Shown here one piece after another: positions 24,723 through 32,398 of a stretch of 64,000 nucleotides of DNA (position 1 is its first letter; each line of letters starts with the position of its first letter). The notes beneath the pieces were generated by a model. That model did not search any database. It was not told where the DNA came from and worked only from the letters and a program-made list of their open reading frames with translations. Both the position numbers and the translations under genes were made by a program. The stretch comes from Cyanobacteriota bacterium (GTDB lineage Bacteria > Acidobacteriota > Vicinamibacteria > Vicinamibacterales > UBA2999): positions 62,001 to 126,000 of the forward strand of contig JAIEMQ010000004.1 in assembly GCA_019752015.1 (NCBI GenBank), in the 5' to 3' direction.

Positions 24723-26168
24723 ATGCTCGAACACATACTTCGGCGCATGGGGTTCGGCGCGAGTCCGGCGGAGCTCGCGGCGTGGGCCAACGTGCCGATC
24801 GACACCGTCATCGATCGGCTGCTCAACTACGAAACCGCGTCTACCGATCACGACTCGAAGATCGGTCTTCCCGAATACGTCGGCATCACGACGCAAACCG
24901 GTCAGCCGTTCTCGCCCAATACGCTGATCAATGACGCGCGGCAGCGCTGGCTGTTCCGCATCATCCATTCGCAGCGCCCGCTCGAAGAGAAAATGGCGCT
25001 GTTCTGGCACAACCACTTCGCGACCGCCTACAGCAAGATCGCCGGCGCGGTGGGCCAGGAACGCGCCACGCGCATGATGGACAACGATCCGAACAGTCTC
25101 GCCGGCAGCGAGCCCGGACAGATCCAGAAGCTGCGGCAGTTTGCGACCGGCAGCTTCCCCGGCATGCTGCTGGCGATGGCGAAGGATCCGGCGATGGTCT
25201 ACTGGCTCGACAGCCAGTTGAACACGCGCACGCGGCCGCAGGAGAACTTCGGCCGCGAGGTCATGGAGCTGTTCAGCCTCGGCATCGGCAACTACACCGA
25301 GCAGGACGTCTACACCGCGGCCCGCGTCTTCACCGGCTTCAACTGGCAGGTCATCGGCGACCGCGCCAGCGCGACGGAAAGCTCGTACGCATTCCTGTAT
25401 CGCGCCAACGATCACGACACCAGCGCCAAGGAGTTCACGTTCGCGATCTATCCCGACGGCGGCAAAGTCATTCCGGCGCGCGCCGCGGCGAACGGCGAAC
25501 AGGACGCGCTCGATTTGATCCTGGCGCTGGCGCGCCACCCGGCGACGGCGCGCCGCCTCGCGACGCGCCTCTACAAATTCTTCGTCAACGAGACCGCCGA
25601 CCCCAACGAGGCGTTGATCTCGCAGATGGCGAATGCCTACCTGGGCAACAACTACATGATCAAGGCGGTGCTGCGCACGCTGTTCCTGTCGCCACAGTTC
25701 CGCGATCCGGCCAACTTCTACCAGCGCTACTCGTGGCCGGTCGAGTTCGTCGCCAAGGCGATCAAGGAAACCGGCTGGACGGGGTTCTCGGTGCAGGCGG
25801 CGCTGACGCCGCTCACCAACATGGGCCAGCAGCTGTTCGAGCCGCCGGACGTGAACGGCTGGGAAACGGGCCCCGGATGGATCTCGACCTCGTCGATGCT
25901 GACGCGCATGAACTTCGCGTCGACGCTCGCCGCGAACCAGCGGTTCAATCTCGCGCGGGACTTGCAGCCGTACCGGGCCACGCCCGAGCGCGTGCTCGAG
26001 TACATGCTGGCGCGCTTCCGCACCATGCCATACCCGGCGTCCGCGACGACGGCGATGACCGACTACCTGCGCTCGACGGCGTGGACCGGCAGTGATGCGC
26101 AGCTTCAACAACGGATTCCCGGCCTGACGCGATTGATCGTCGGCTCCGGCGAGTATCAGTTCAATTGA
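24723..26168 (+). CDS. DUF1800 family protein
   Basis: 481 residues with the DUF1800 layout: an N-terminal LRRMGFGASPAEL helix, RWLFRIIHSQRPLEEKMALFWHNHFATAYSKI (about 75-108), QNFGREVMELFSLG-type block (here QENFGREVMELFSLGIGNYTEQDV), AARVFTGF, and the late LFEPPDVNGWETGPGWIS. No signal peptide is obvious at this start. The biochemical role is not established; the gene is almost always paired with a DUF1501 gene, as here, in Planctomycetota, Acidobacteriota and related groups. The frame is intact. It follows the PIG-L gene after about 100 bases in which I see no promoter. Confidence 0.9.
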   Translation: MLEHILRRMGFGASPAELAAWANVPIDTVIDRLLNYETASTDHDSKIGLPEYVGITTQTGQPFSPNTLINDARQRWLFRIIHSQRPLEEKMALFWHNHFATAYSKIAGAVGQERATRMMDNDPNSLAGSEPGQIQKLRQFATGSFPGMLLAMAKDPAMVYWLDSQLNTRTRPQENFGREVMELFSLGIGNYTEQDVYTAARVFTGFNWQVIGDRASATESSYAFLYRANDHDTSAKEFTFAIYPDGGKVIPARAAANGEQDALDLILALARHPATARRLATRLYKFFVNETADPNEALISQMANAYLGNNYMIKAVLRTLFLSPQFRDPANFYQRYSWPVEFVAKAIKETGWTGFSVQAALTPLTNMGQQLFEPPDVNGWETGPGWISTSSMLTRMNFASTLAANQRFNLARDLQPYRATPERVLEYMLARFRTMPYPASATTAMTDYLRSTAWTGSDAQLQQRIPGLTRLIVGSGEYQFN

Positions 26169-26174
26169 CCGGCG

Positions 26175-26205
26175 GGCAGGCAGACAGGCGGACAGGCAGA
26201 CAGGA
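26175..26205. repeat. GGCAGACAG tandem repeat between DUF1800 and DUF1501 genes
   Basis: Units GGCGGGCAG, GCAGACAGG, CGGACAGG, CAGACAGG fill the whole spacer. The complementary word CCTGTCTG builds the signal peptide of the esterase at 48870. The last unit (ACAGGAACG) could offer a weak ribosome binding site for the DUF1501 gene. Confidence 0.75.
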
Positions 26206-26211
26206 ACGCAC

Positions 26212-27471
26212 ATGAATTTCTCGAGACGACAATTCGTCAGGGGCGGCGTCACGGCGTTCACGTTCGGCTTCGCGGCGCCGCGGGTGTTGTGCGACATCGC
26301 GCTCGCGCAGGGCGTGCCGTCGCGCAATCTCGTGGTCGTGTATCTCAGCGGCGGCAACGACTCGCTGAGCACGGTGATCCCCTATCGCGATCCGAACTAC
26401 GCGTCTCGCCGGCCGACGCTGGCGATTCCTGCCGGCAACGTGTTGCAGATCGGCACGGACTCGTCGAACATCGAGCTCGGGTTGCATCCGCGGCTGACCG
26501 GGTTGAAATCCATCTTCGATGCCGGCCGCCTCGCAATCGTGCAGCGGACGGGCTACGCCAATCAGAGCCGCTCGCACTTCACCGGTTACGACATCTGGGG
26601 CACCGCGAGTACGACCAACACATCGGGCAGCGGCTGGCTCGGGCGATATCTCGATACCTTGCAACAGCCGGTCGATCCGCTCGTTGCCTGGAACACGGTG
26701 CGCGAGACACCGCGACCGCTGATGGCGCGCACCGTCGGCGTGCCCGCAATCACGAGTCCCGCAACCTACGCCTTCTCGAGCCCGAACACCGGCGCGGAAG
26801 CCGGTTTCGAGCGCACCGCGCAGACCCGCATCTCATCGCATGTGCCTGTCGATCGTCCGCATCTCGCGTTCGTCAATTCAACAACGCAGGCGGCGCTCGG
26901 CACGCTCGATCGCGTCGCGACAGTGGCGTCGTATCGTCCGTCGCTCACCTATCCCAACAACGGATTCGGTCAGGCGCTGCAGGCCGTGGCCGGCGCGATG
27001 TTCCGGCAGATCGGCACCAAGGTCTTCTGGGTGCAGACCGGCGGCTTCGACACGCACGCCAACCAGGGCGCCAATGCCGGCGCGTACGTGAACCTGATGG
27101 CGACGCTCGGTGACGGCCTGAAGGCGTTTTACGACGATCTGAACGCGCAGGGCCTGCTGAACAGCACCACCGTGCTCGTGTATACGGAGTTCGGACGGCG
27201 CATCAGCGAGAACGGCAGCGCCGGAACCGATCATGGCGCCGGCGGCAACATGATGCTGCTCGGCGGTCTGGTGCGCGGCGGCATTTACGGCACCGCGCCG
27301 AGCCTCAGCATGGATCCCGCAAACCCCACGCTTGAGAACAACAACGGCGACGTGAAGTGGGAGACCGACTTCCGCAGCGTCTACGCGAAGATTCTCGACA
27401 GCTGGCTGGGATCGAATTCGGTGGCGGTGCTGGGCGCCGACTATCGCGCCGGCGCCCCGAACGTGCTGTAG
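26212..27471 (+). CDS. DUF1501 family protein, Tat-exported
   Basis: 419 residues. N-terminal twin-arginine signal (SRRQFVRGGVTAFTFGFAAP). The family is a sulfatase/alkaline-phosphatase-fold group: VVVYLSGGNDSLSTVIPY near the N-terminus, GLHPRLTGLKSIFDAGRLAIVQRTGY, SHFTGYDIWGT, and in the C-terminal half GGFDTHANQGANAGAYVNLM and TEFGRRISENGSAGTDHGAGGNMMLLGG, where the Asp/His residues resemble the metal-site residues of that fold. Function is not established, but it is presumably periplasmic and acts with the DUF1800 product. Export via Tat implies folding or cofactor loading in the cytoplasm. Confidence 0.92.
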   Translation: MNFSRRQFVRGGVTAFTFGFAAPRVLCDIALAQGVPSRNLVVVYLSGGNDSLSTVIPYRDPNYASRRPTLAIPAGNVLQIGTDSSNIELGLHPRLTGLKSIFDAGRLAIVQRTGYANQSRSHFTGYDIWGTASTTNTSGSGWLGRYLDTLQQPVDPLVAWNTVRETPRPLMARTVGVPAITSPATYAFSSPNTGAEAGFERTAQTRISSHVPVDRPHLAFVNSTTQAALGTLDRVATVASYRPSLTYPNNGFGQALQAVAGAMFRQIGTKVFWVQTGGFDTHANQGANAGAYVNLMATLGDGLKAFYDDLNAQGLLNSTTVLVYTEFGRRISENGSAGTDHGAGGNMMLLGGLVRGGIYGTAPSLSMDPANPTLENNNGDVKWETDFRSVYAKILDSWLGSNSVAVLGADYRAGAPNVL

Positions 27472-27473
27472 AG

Positions 27474-27526
27474 GTCCTGAGGTCCTGAGGTCTTGCAAGA
27501 CCTCAAGTCCTCACGGCCTCAAGACC
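27474..27526. terminator. GAGGTCCT repeat with perfect 18-bp palindrome between convergent genes
   Basis: GAGGTCTTG-CAAGACCTC (27487-27504) is a perfect palindrome inside a run of GAGGTCCT and CCTCAAGTC words filling the 55-base gap between two convergent stop codons. It could stop transcription from both sides, though the U-tract is short. The unit is the same as the repeat upstream of the esterase at 48826-48866. Confidence 0.55.
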
Positions 27527-28231
27527 TTATTTTGCGTACTTGGTCAGCGTCGCTTTCCAGGAATCGACGGCCGCGGGATCCGTGGCCGTTCCCATTCCAT
27601 CGAACACGATCTGTCCCGTGCGATAGCCGACCGTGTAGAAGCGTTCGTTGGCGTCGCGATCCTGATTGATCGTCGATCCGTTCAGCGTCACTCCTGCAAA
27701 CAAGCCGCGCGATCGTGAGTAGCTGAGGATCTGCGCGCGCATCTGGATGTCGGTCGACGCGCTCGCTTCGCGGCCGACGGGGCCCGCCGCCACGCCGGCG
27801 TCGGCGCCGACCTTGAACTGATTCTTGACGAGCTGCTCGAGGCCGCGCTGATTGTTGATCACGAGCACCAGATCGATCGCCTGGACGCCGAACTGCGCGC
27901 CGATGCTGCCGCCGGTGATGGTGAGGAATGCCGGATTCGACCAGCCGCCGCCGTTCTTGTTGCGGACGCTGAGCACGCCGTGGCCGCGCTGGCCGCCGAT
28001 GCCGACGCCGGCCTTGATGAGCGAGGGGAAGACCGCGATGCCTTCCGCCTTTTCCATCACCGAGCGCGGCACCGCCTTGTCGGCCGCGCCCATGATCTCG
28101 TCGAGGACGGTCGCTGCATTGGTGAGACGCTTGATCTCATCCTCGGCCTTCTGCGCGTCGATCGCGACGAGCGACATCACGGCAAGAAAAACTGTCACTA
28201 CTGGGAGAACACGTTTCTTCATCATGGGCAT
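27527..28231 (-). CDS. secreted SYLF (Ysc84-like) lipid-binding domain protein
   Basis: 234 residues from ATG 28231 (ATGs at 28225 and 28222 are alternatives). Signal peptide MKKRVLPVVTVFLAVMSLVA. The SYLF domain occupies the rest: RLTNAATVLDEIMGAADKAVPRSVMEKAEGIAVFPSLIKAG, GIGGQRGHGVLSVR, WSNPAFLTITGGSIGAQFGVQAIDLVLVINNQRGLEQLV, and FKVGADAGVAAGPVGREASAS. SYLF domains bind phosphoinositides in eukaryotes; bacterial versions are periplasmic and of unclear role. It starts 10 bases after the epimerase gene on the same strand, so the two are probably cotranscribed. Confidence 0.9.
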   Translation of the reverse strand: MPMMKKRVLPVVTVFLAVMSLVAIDAQKAEDEIKRLTNAATVLDEIMGAADKAVPRSVMEKAEGIAVFPSLIKAGVGIGGQRGHGVLSVRNKNGGGWSNPAFLTITGGSIGAQFGVQAIDLVLVINNQRGLEQLVKNQFKVGADAGVAAGPVGREASASTDIQMRAQILSYSRSRGLFAGVTLNGSTINQDRDANERFYTVGYRTGQIVFDGMGTATDPAAVDSWKATLTKYAK

Positions 28232-28241
28232 CCTGTCCTGA

Positions 28242-29132
28242 TCAAAGGTTCATACTCTCGAGCGCCGGCTCGAGCGTGCGGTAGGTAAAACGGAAACCAA
28301 GCTGCTCCGCTCGCGCCGGCAGCACGCGCTGGCCGCTGACGAGAGACGATGCGAGCTCGCCGAGAGCGGCGTGCAGCGCGAACGCCGGAGCGTGCAAGAT
28401 CGCCGGGCGGTGCAGCACGCGCGCGAGGGTGCGCGTGAATTCGCGATTGGTGACGGGCTCCGGCGCCGTGACGTTGAAGGCGCCGCTCGCGCCCTCCTTC
28501 TTGATCAGCCACGACGTCATGGCCGTCCAGTCCGCGGCGTGCACCCACGGAAAGTACTGCTCGCCCGATCCGAGCGTGGCGCCGAGGCCGAGCTTGAAGG
28601 GCAGCAGCATTTTCGTGAGCGCGCCGCCGTCGCCATCCAGTGCGAGACCCGAGCGCACGATCACGACGCGGGTCGCGGATTCGGCATCGCGCGCTTCCTC
28701 TTCCCATTCGACGCACAGCCTCGCTAGGAAGTCGGTGCCGGGCGGCGTTGACTCGGTCACCGGCTCGCTGCCGTGCGGGCCGTAATATCCGACCCCGGAT
28801 CCGCTGACGAACACCCGCGGCGGCCGCGCGCACTCCCGGATCGCGGCGGCCAGCGTTCGCGTGGAGAGGATCCGGCTGCTACGCAACGCGGCCGTCCGTT
28901 TCGCGGTCCACCGCTTCTCGGCAATGCCTTCGCCGGCGAGGTTGACGACCGCATCGACGCCTTCGAGGTGGCGCGCGAGCCCGCCCGCGTTGCCGTCAGG
29001 ATGCCACTCGACTTGATTCGTGGCGCCCGATGGATGGCGCGTCAGGGTGATCGTCGAGTCCCCGTCGCCCTCGAGCCGCCTGGCGAGTTTGCGGCCGAGA
29101 AATCCCGAGCCTCCCGCCAGCACGATCGTCAC
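28242..29132 (-). CDS. TIGR01777 family (YfcH-like) NAD-dependent epimerase/dehydratase homologue
   Basis: 296 residues. Extended SDR start MTIVLAGGSGFLGRKLARRL with GGSGFLG binding NAD(P). The family markers are EWHPDG, VDAVVNLAGEGIAEKRWTAKR, RVFVSGSGVGYYGPHG, EWEEEA, RSGLALDGDGGALTKMLLPFKLGLGATLGSGEQYFPWVHAADW and FNVTAPEPVTNREFTRTLARVL, all typical of TIGR01777. A C-terminal DUF1731-like tail (LGELASSLVSGQRVLPARAEQLGFRFTY) completes it. The substrate is not known for this family. It is complete and divergent from the sensor/kinase pair. Confidence 0.93.
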   Translation of the reverse strand: MTIVLAGGSGFLGRKLARRLEGDGDSTITLTRHPSGATNQVEWHPDGNAGGLARHLEGVDAVVNLAGEGIAEKRWTAKRTAALRSSRILSTRTLAAAIRECARPPRVFVSGSGVGYYGPHGSEPVTESTPPGTDFLARLCVEWEEEARDAESATRVVIVRSGLALDGDGGALTKMLLPFKLGLGATLGSGEQYFPWVHAADWTAMTSWLIKKEGASGAFNVTAPEPVTNREFTRTLARVLHRPAILHAPAFALHAALGELASSLVSGQRVLPARAEQLGFRFTYRTLEPALESMNL

Positions 29133-29187
29133 GCTTCCAGTGTAACGAAGTCACGAGCGTTCAGGCCGGGTGTTACTGTAGGGCCGG

Positions 29188-29262
29188 GTGGCGCCCTCCC
29201 GTTTCGCCGCAGCGTTCGCCGGTGCCGTATTAGCGGCGGTGCTGGTCTACGTGACATCCTGA
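29188..29262 (+). CDS. possible 24-residue hydrophobic leader peptide
   Basis: GTG 29188 opens a 24-codon frame (VAPSRFAAAFAGAVLAAVLVYVTS) with one membrane-spanning segment. Its TGA overlaps the ATG of the sensor gene (TGATG). A TACTGT box eight bases upstream could be a -10 element. It may be a translated leader coupled to the sensor, or the remains of a first membrane helix separated by a frameshift. Too short for coding statistics. Confidence 0.3.
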   Translation: MAPSRFAAAFAGAVLAAVLVYVTS

Positions 29263-30701
29263 TGATCGAGCGCGACGGGCGCCGCAGCTCGATGATGCTG
29301 ACGCCGGCGGTTGTCGCCAATCCGTCGGAGCCAGCCCGCACGATCAGCCTGGCGTGCGTCGCGGGAGCGTGGGCGGCGATCGGCTTGATCGTGATCGCGA
29401 TGCGTCCAACGGATCGCGCGTCGCAGTACTGCGCCGGCTTCATGATCCTGGCCGCGGCATCGCAACTCGGCGTCAGCCTCGCCGATATCGATCATCCCGC
29501 GGGTCCCGTTCACACCGTAGTGCGCTTTGCGGGCTTCGCGGCGTATCCATGGCATATCGTCTGCTGTTTCATGATGGCGGTCACCGTTGCTTCGACGGCG
29601 CTGCCGTTCTCCCGAACCGCTATCGTCGGAGCCGCGGCAATCTATACGACGGCGTCGATACCGCGCCTGATTGAGCTGCTCGATCCCGCGGTCGTCGCGA
29701 GCGTGAGCGATGTGTCGCGCGGGTGGCAGGGCATCATCGGCAGGTTCGTGATCGTCGCCGGATTGTTCTGCACGGTCGCCTCTCTGGCGCTGGCGCATCG
29801 GCGGCTGGAGTCGATCGTGACGCGGCGGCGCATCCGCTGGATGGTGGCGGGGCTGCTGCCGGCGGCGACGGCGTATTCGTTCACCGCGGCGCTGTCGGTT
29901 GTGGCGCGCACGCGGCCCGAGCTCGCGCCGATCTACGACACCGCCATCATCGTCACGTTGTTCGTGTCGCTCAGCGTGCCGATCGCCTTCGCTTACGCGG
30001 TCGCGCGCCACGAACTATTCGGCGTCCGCCTCGTGATCCGCATGAGCATTCGCTACGCGCTCGCGCGGACCGCTCTGTTGTGGATGCTCGCGGTGCCGCT
30101 GCTGGGGCTGGCGTGGACGATCTGGAGCGAACCCGAGCTCACGGTGCGCGGCCTGTTGTCGGCGGGCCGGCCGCATTTCTACCTGCTGATCGTGATCGGG
30201 ATTTCGCTCGCGATGCGCGAGCGGCTGCTGGCGGCGATCGATCGGCGGTTCTTCCGCGATGCGCGCGATCGTGAGCGCATCCTGATCGAGCTCGCATCGG
30301 ACATTGGCCGCACCGACACGGTGGCCGAGGCCGCCGAGCTCGTCGAGCGCGCCGTGAAGGCGTCGCTGCATCCGGAATCGATCCGCGTGCAGCTGCACGA
30401 CACGGCGAAGAGCTTCCCTGCCGATCTGCCGACGACCGACACTCTCCTGCTGCAGAAGCTCGAAGCCGGAGAAGAGATTGAGCCGAATGAAAAGGACGTG
30501 GCGATCGTCGTGCCGATCATGAGTCACGAACGGCGGCTGATGGGCACGCTGCTCCTCGGCGCCAAGCGATCCGAGGAGCCCTACAGCGCCGACGATCTCA
30601 AGCTGCTGCGAGCTGTCGCGAGGCAAGTCGCGATGGCGGTCGAGAACGCGGCTCTCAGGCGCGAAGTGGCGCCGAGCGTCGAATCCGTCACGACGTATTG
30701 A
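29262..30701 (+). CDS. membrane sensor protein with C-terminal GAF domain
   Basis: 479 residues from ATG 29262; the longer open frame upstream is antisense to the epimerase gene. The N-terminal half contains about eight hydrophobic helices (ISLACVAGAWAAIGLIVIAM, WHIVCCFMMAVTVAST, MVAGLLPAATAYSFTAALSVVA, TALLWMLAVPLLGLAWTIW, FYLLIVIGISLAM). Then a short linker (RRFFRDARDRERILIELASDIG) and a GAF-like domain (about 365-465: EAAELVERAVKASLHPESIRVQLHD, AIVVPIMSHERRLMGTLLLGAKR, DLKLLRAVARQVAMAVENAAL). No histidine-kinase or cyclase domain follows. The next gene, a Ser/Thr kinase, overlaps it by TTGA, so this is probably the membrane input for that kinase. Confidence 0.8.
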   Translation: MIERDGRRSSMMLTPAVVANPSEPARTISLACVAGAWAAIGLIVIAMRPTDRASQYCAGFMILAAASQLGVSLADIDHPAGPVHTVVRFAGFAAYPWHIVCCFMMAVTVASTALPFSRTAIVGAAAIYTTASIPRLIELLDPAVVASVSDVSRGWQGIIGRFVIVAGLFCTVASLALAHRRLESIVTRRRIRWMVAGLLPAATAYSFTAALSVVARTRPELAPIYDTAIIVTLFVSLSVPIAFAYAVARHELFGVRLVIRMSIRYALARTALLWMLAVPLLGLAWTIWSEPELTVRGLLSAGRPHFYLLIVIGISLAMRERLLAAIDRRFFRDARDRERILIELASDIGRTDTVAEAAELVERAVKASLHPESIRVQLHDTAKSFPADLPTTDTLLLQKLEAGEEIEPNEKDVAIVVPIMSHERRLMGTLLLGAKRSEEPYSADDLKLLRAVARQVAMAVENAALRREVAPSVESVTTY

Positions 30702-31636
30702 GCAAGCTCGATCGTGACGCGGTTCGCGTGATCCGCGAGTGCGGAACATGCGGCCGCGTGTTCGATCACGACGCCGATACCTGCGCATACGATGGAGCGG
30801 CACTGGTGCCGACGCTGCCGGTCGAGCGCACGATTGCGAGCCGATACCGGCTCGATCGCCTGATCGGCCGCGGCGGCATGGGCGCGGTCTATGAGGCAGC
30901 GGACCTGCCGATCGATCGGCTGATCGCAGTGAAGATCCTGCAGCCGGAGTGCTTTGGAGACGATGCGGCGCTGCGCCGGTTTCAGCGCGAGGCGCGCATC
31001 CTCGGATCGCTGTCGCAACCCAACGTCGTCAAGGTGCACGGATCACTCGCGCCCGGCGGCGCGTTCCTCGTGATGGAGCGCGTCTACGGCGTGACGTGGC
31101 GGGCGCTGCTGCGCGATCGAAAGACCATCGATCGGGAAACACTGCGCGTGTGGATCGAGCAGCCCTGCGACGCGGTGATCGCGGCACACGCGCGGGGCAT
31201 CGTGCATCGCGACCTGAAGCCCGAGAACGTGATCATCCAGGAGACGGCCGAGGGCACGCGATTGAAGGTGCTCGACTTCGGGATCGCGAAGCAGATCAAC
31301 GCCCAGGGCGAGACCGACGGCACCAGTTTCGCCGGCCAGGTGGTCGGCACGCTTGGCTACATGGCGCCGGAGCAGCTCGAAGGCAAACCGGTCGATCACC
31401 GCGCCGACGTGTTTGCGATCGGCGTGATGGCGTGGGAAGCGATCTGCGGCGCGCGGCCGTTCGCGGGCACGACCGCCGCCGAGCTGGCGATCGTCATGCA
31501 GCAGCCGCCGATCGGCCCGTCGATGAGCGGCACGTTGCGCTCGGTATTGGAGAAGGCACTTTCGAGGACCGCCAACGATCGCCACCTGTCGGCCACCGAA
31601 CTGAAGTGGTCGCTGACTGATGCTCTAAAGCACTGA
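30698..31636 (+). CDS. serine/threonine protein kinase with N-terminal zinc-ribbon
   Basis: 312 residues if the TTG at 30698 is used; it overlaps the sensor stop (TTGA). A short cysteine motif (ECGTCGRVF...DTCAYDG, about 14-32) suggests a zinc ribbon. The Hanks-type kinase domain covers about 48-310: glycine loop LIGRGGMGAVYEA, Lys79 in AVKIL, catalytic HRDLKPEN (His170-Asp172), DFGIAK, and GTLGYMAPEQLEGKPVDHRADVFAIGVMAWE. It phosphorylates proteins on Ser/Thr. Unlike many acidobacterial kinases it has no C-terminal TPR, WD40 or membrane segment, so membrane recruitment may come from the coupled sensor. Confidence 0.9.
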   Translation: MSKLDRDAVRVIRECGTCGRVFDHDADTCAYDGAALVPTLPVERTIASRYRLDRLIGRGGMGAVYEAADLPIDRLIAVKILQPECFGDDAALRRFQREARILGSLSQPNVVKVHGSLAPGGAFLVMERVYGVTWRALLRDRKTIDRETLRVWIEQPCDAVIAAHARGIVHRDLKPENVIIQETAEGTRLKVLDFGIAKQINAQGETDGTSFAGQVVGTLGYMAPEQLEGKPVDHRADVFAIGVMAWEAICGARPFAGTTAAELAIVMQQPPIGPSMSGTLRSVLEKALSRTANDRHLSATELKWSLTDALKH

Positions 31637-31670
31637 AACAACGTCGGTTATAGCCCAAATCCTGGAACAT

Positions 31671-31699
31671 TTGACAAAATGCCGCGCTGGGTGTTAACT
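31671..31699 (+). promoter_or_regulatory. sigma70 promoter of the TetR-efflux operon
   Basis: Perfect -35 TTGACA (31671-31676), a 17-base spacer, and -10 TTAACT (31694-31699). Transcription should start about 31706, ten bases before the TetR start codon. The -10 lies in the left arm of the operator described next. Confidence 0.75.
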
Positions 31700-31713
31700 A
31701 ACCAGTTAGTTAA
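31694..31713. promoter_or_regulatory. TetR operator, perfect 20-bp palindrome
   Basis: TTAACTAACCAGTTAGTTAA is a perfect inverted repeat (9-bp arms, CA centre) overlapping the -10 box and start point and ending two bases before the TetR ATG. The position and symmetry are what is expected of an autorepressor site; binding by the adjacent TetR protein is inferred. Confidence 0.8.
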
Positions 31714-31715
31714 AC

Positions 31716-32348
31716 ATGTCGCCCGCTCGCAAAGACGCCGCCGCCATTTCGACTCGAGACGCCGTGTTTGATTCGGCCGCCTCGCTGTTTGCCAAGGGCG
31801 GCTTCGACGGCGTGAGCGTGGACGACATCGCGCGCGATGCCGGCGTCAACAAGGCGATGATCTACTACCACTTCGCCGACAAGCTCGCGCTGTATCGCGC
31901 CGTCCTCGGCGATGGCCTGAGCCGGATGGGCGCCACCGTGCACGCCATTGCGGCCGCCGCCGATGCGGCGCCGATCAAACTCGATCGTTTCATCGAAGCC
32001 TTCGTTCGCATGACGGAGACGCGTCCCTGGATGCCGGCGCTGATGCTCCGCGAAATCGCGGAAGGCGCGCCGCGCCTCGACGCCGACACCATGTCGCACA
32101 TGCGCGTCGTGATCACGAGCTTCGCGGCGATTCTCAAGCAGGGCCAGGAGAGCGGCGCGTTCCGCCGCGTGCATCCGATCCTCGCGTACGAATCGGTGAT
32201 CGGCCCGATCATCATCAACGCCGCGCGCGAGCGCGTCGCCGCGCAGCCCTCGCGGAAGGGCGACAACTTTCCGATGCTCGTCGCCATCTCGCACGACGAA
32301 GTCATCGCCCACGGCCAGGACACCGCCAGAAGGATGCTGGCCCCATGA
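31716..32348 (+). CDS. TetR family repressor of the efflux operon (YbiH/CecR-like context)
   Basis: 210 residues. N-terminal TetR helix-turn-helix (about 12-58): TRDAVFDSAASLFAKGGFDGVSVDDIARDAGVNKAMIYYHFADKLALYRAVL. The C-terminal ligand/dimer domain contains RFIEAFVRMTETRPWMPALMLREIAEG and a final CecR-like region. It is the first gene of a six-further-gene efflux operon with the same composition as E. coli ybiH(cecR)-ybhGFSR, where the repressor senses antibiotics. No Shine-Dalgarno site precedes it because the operator occupies that position. The stop overlaps a possible upstream start of the next gene. Confidence 0.9.
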   Translation: MSPARKDAAAISTRDAVFDSAASLFAKGGFDGVSVDDIARDAGVNKAMIYYHFADKLALYRAVLGDGLSRMGATVHAIAAAADAAPIKLDRFIEAFVRMTETRPWMPALMLREIAEGAPRLDADTMSHMRVVITSFAAILKQGQESGAFRRVHPILAYESVIGPIIINAARERVAAQPSRKGDNFPMLVAISHDEVIAHGQDTARRMLAP

Positions 32349-32398
32349 AGGCACAGAAAACACCAGGGCCGCAGAAGGCGCAGAAAGCCCAGACTCTT
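32349..32398. repeat. GCACAGAAAA/GCAGAAGGC repeat between repressor and adaptor genes
   Basis: Units AAGGCACAGAAAA, CACCAGGGCC, GCAGAAGGC and GCAGAAAGCC fill the gap. They form an open frame (KAQKTPGPQKAQKAQT) continuous with the adaptor gene from an ATG overlapping the TetR stop, so the repeat might be translated. The same words occur at 34311-34348 and 58462-58505. Confidence 0.65.

Noticed and set aside
27487-27504. GAGGTCTTGCAAGACCTC as a regulator operator
   Set aside because: It lies between two convergent stop codons inside a tandem repeat, where a terminator or repeat relic is more likely than an operator.
29188-31636. Sensor protein as a histidine kinase
   Set aside because: No H-box or ATPase N/G boxes follow the GAF domain; the gene ends there and a Ser/Thr kinase gene begins.
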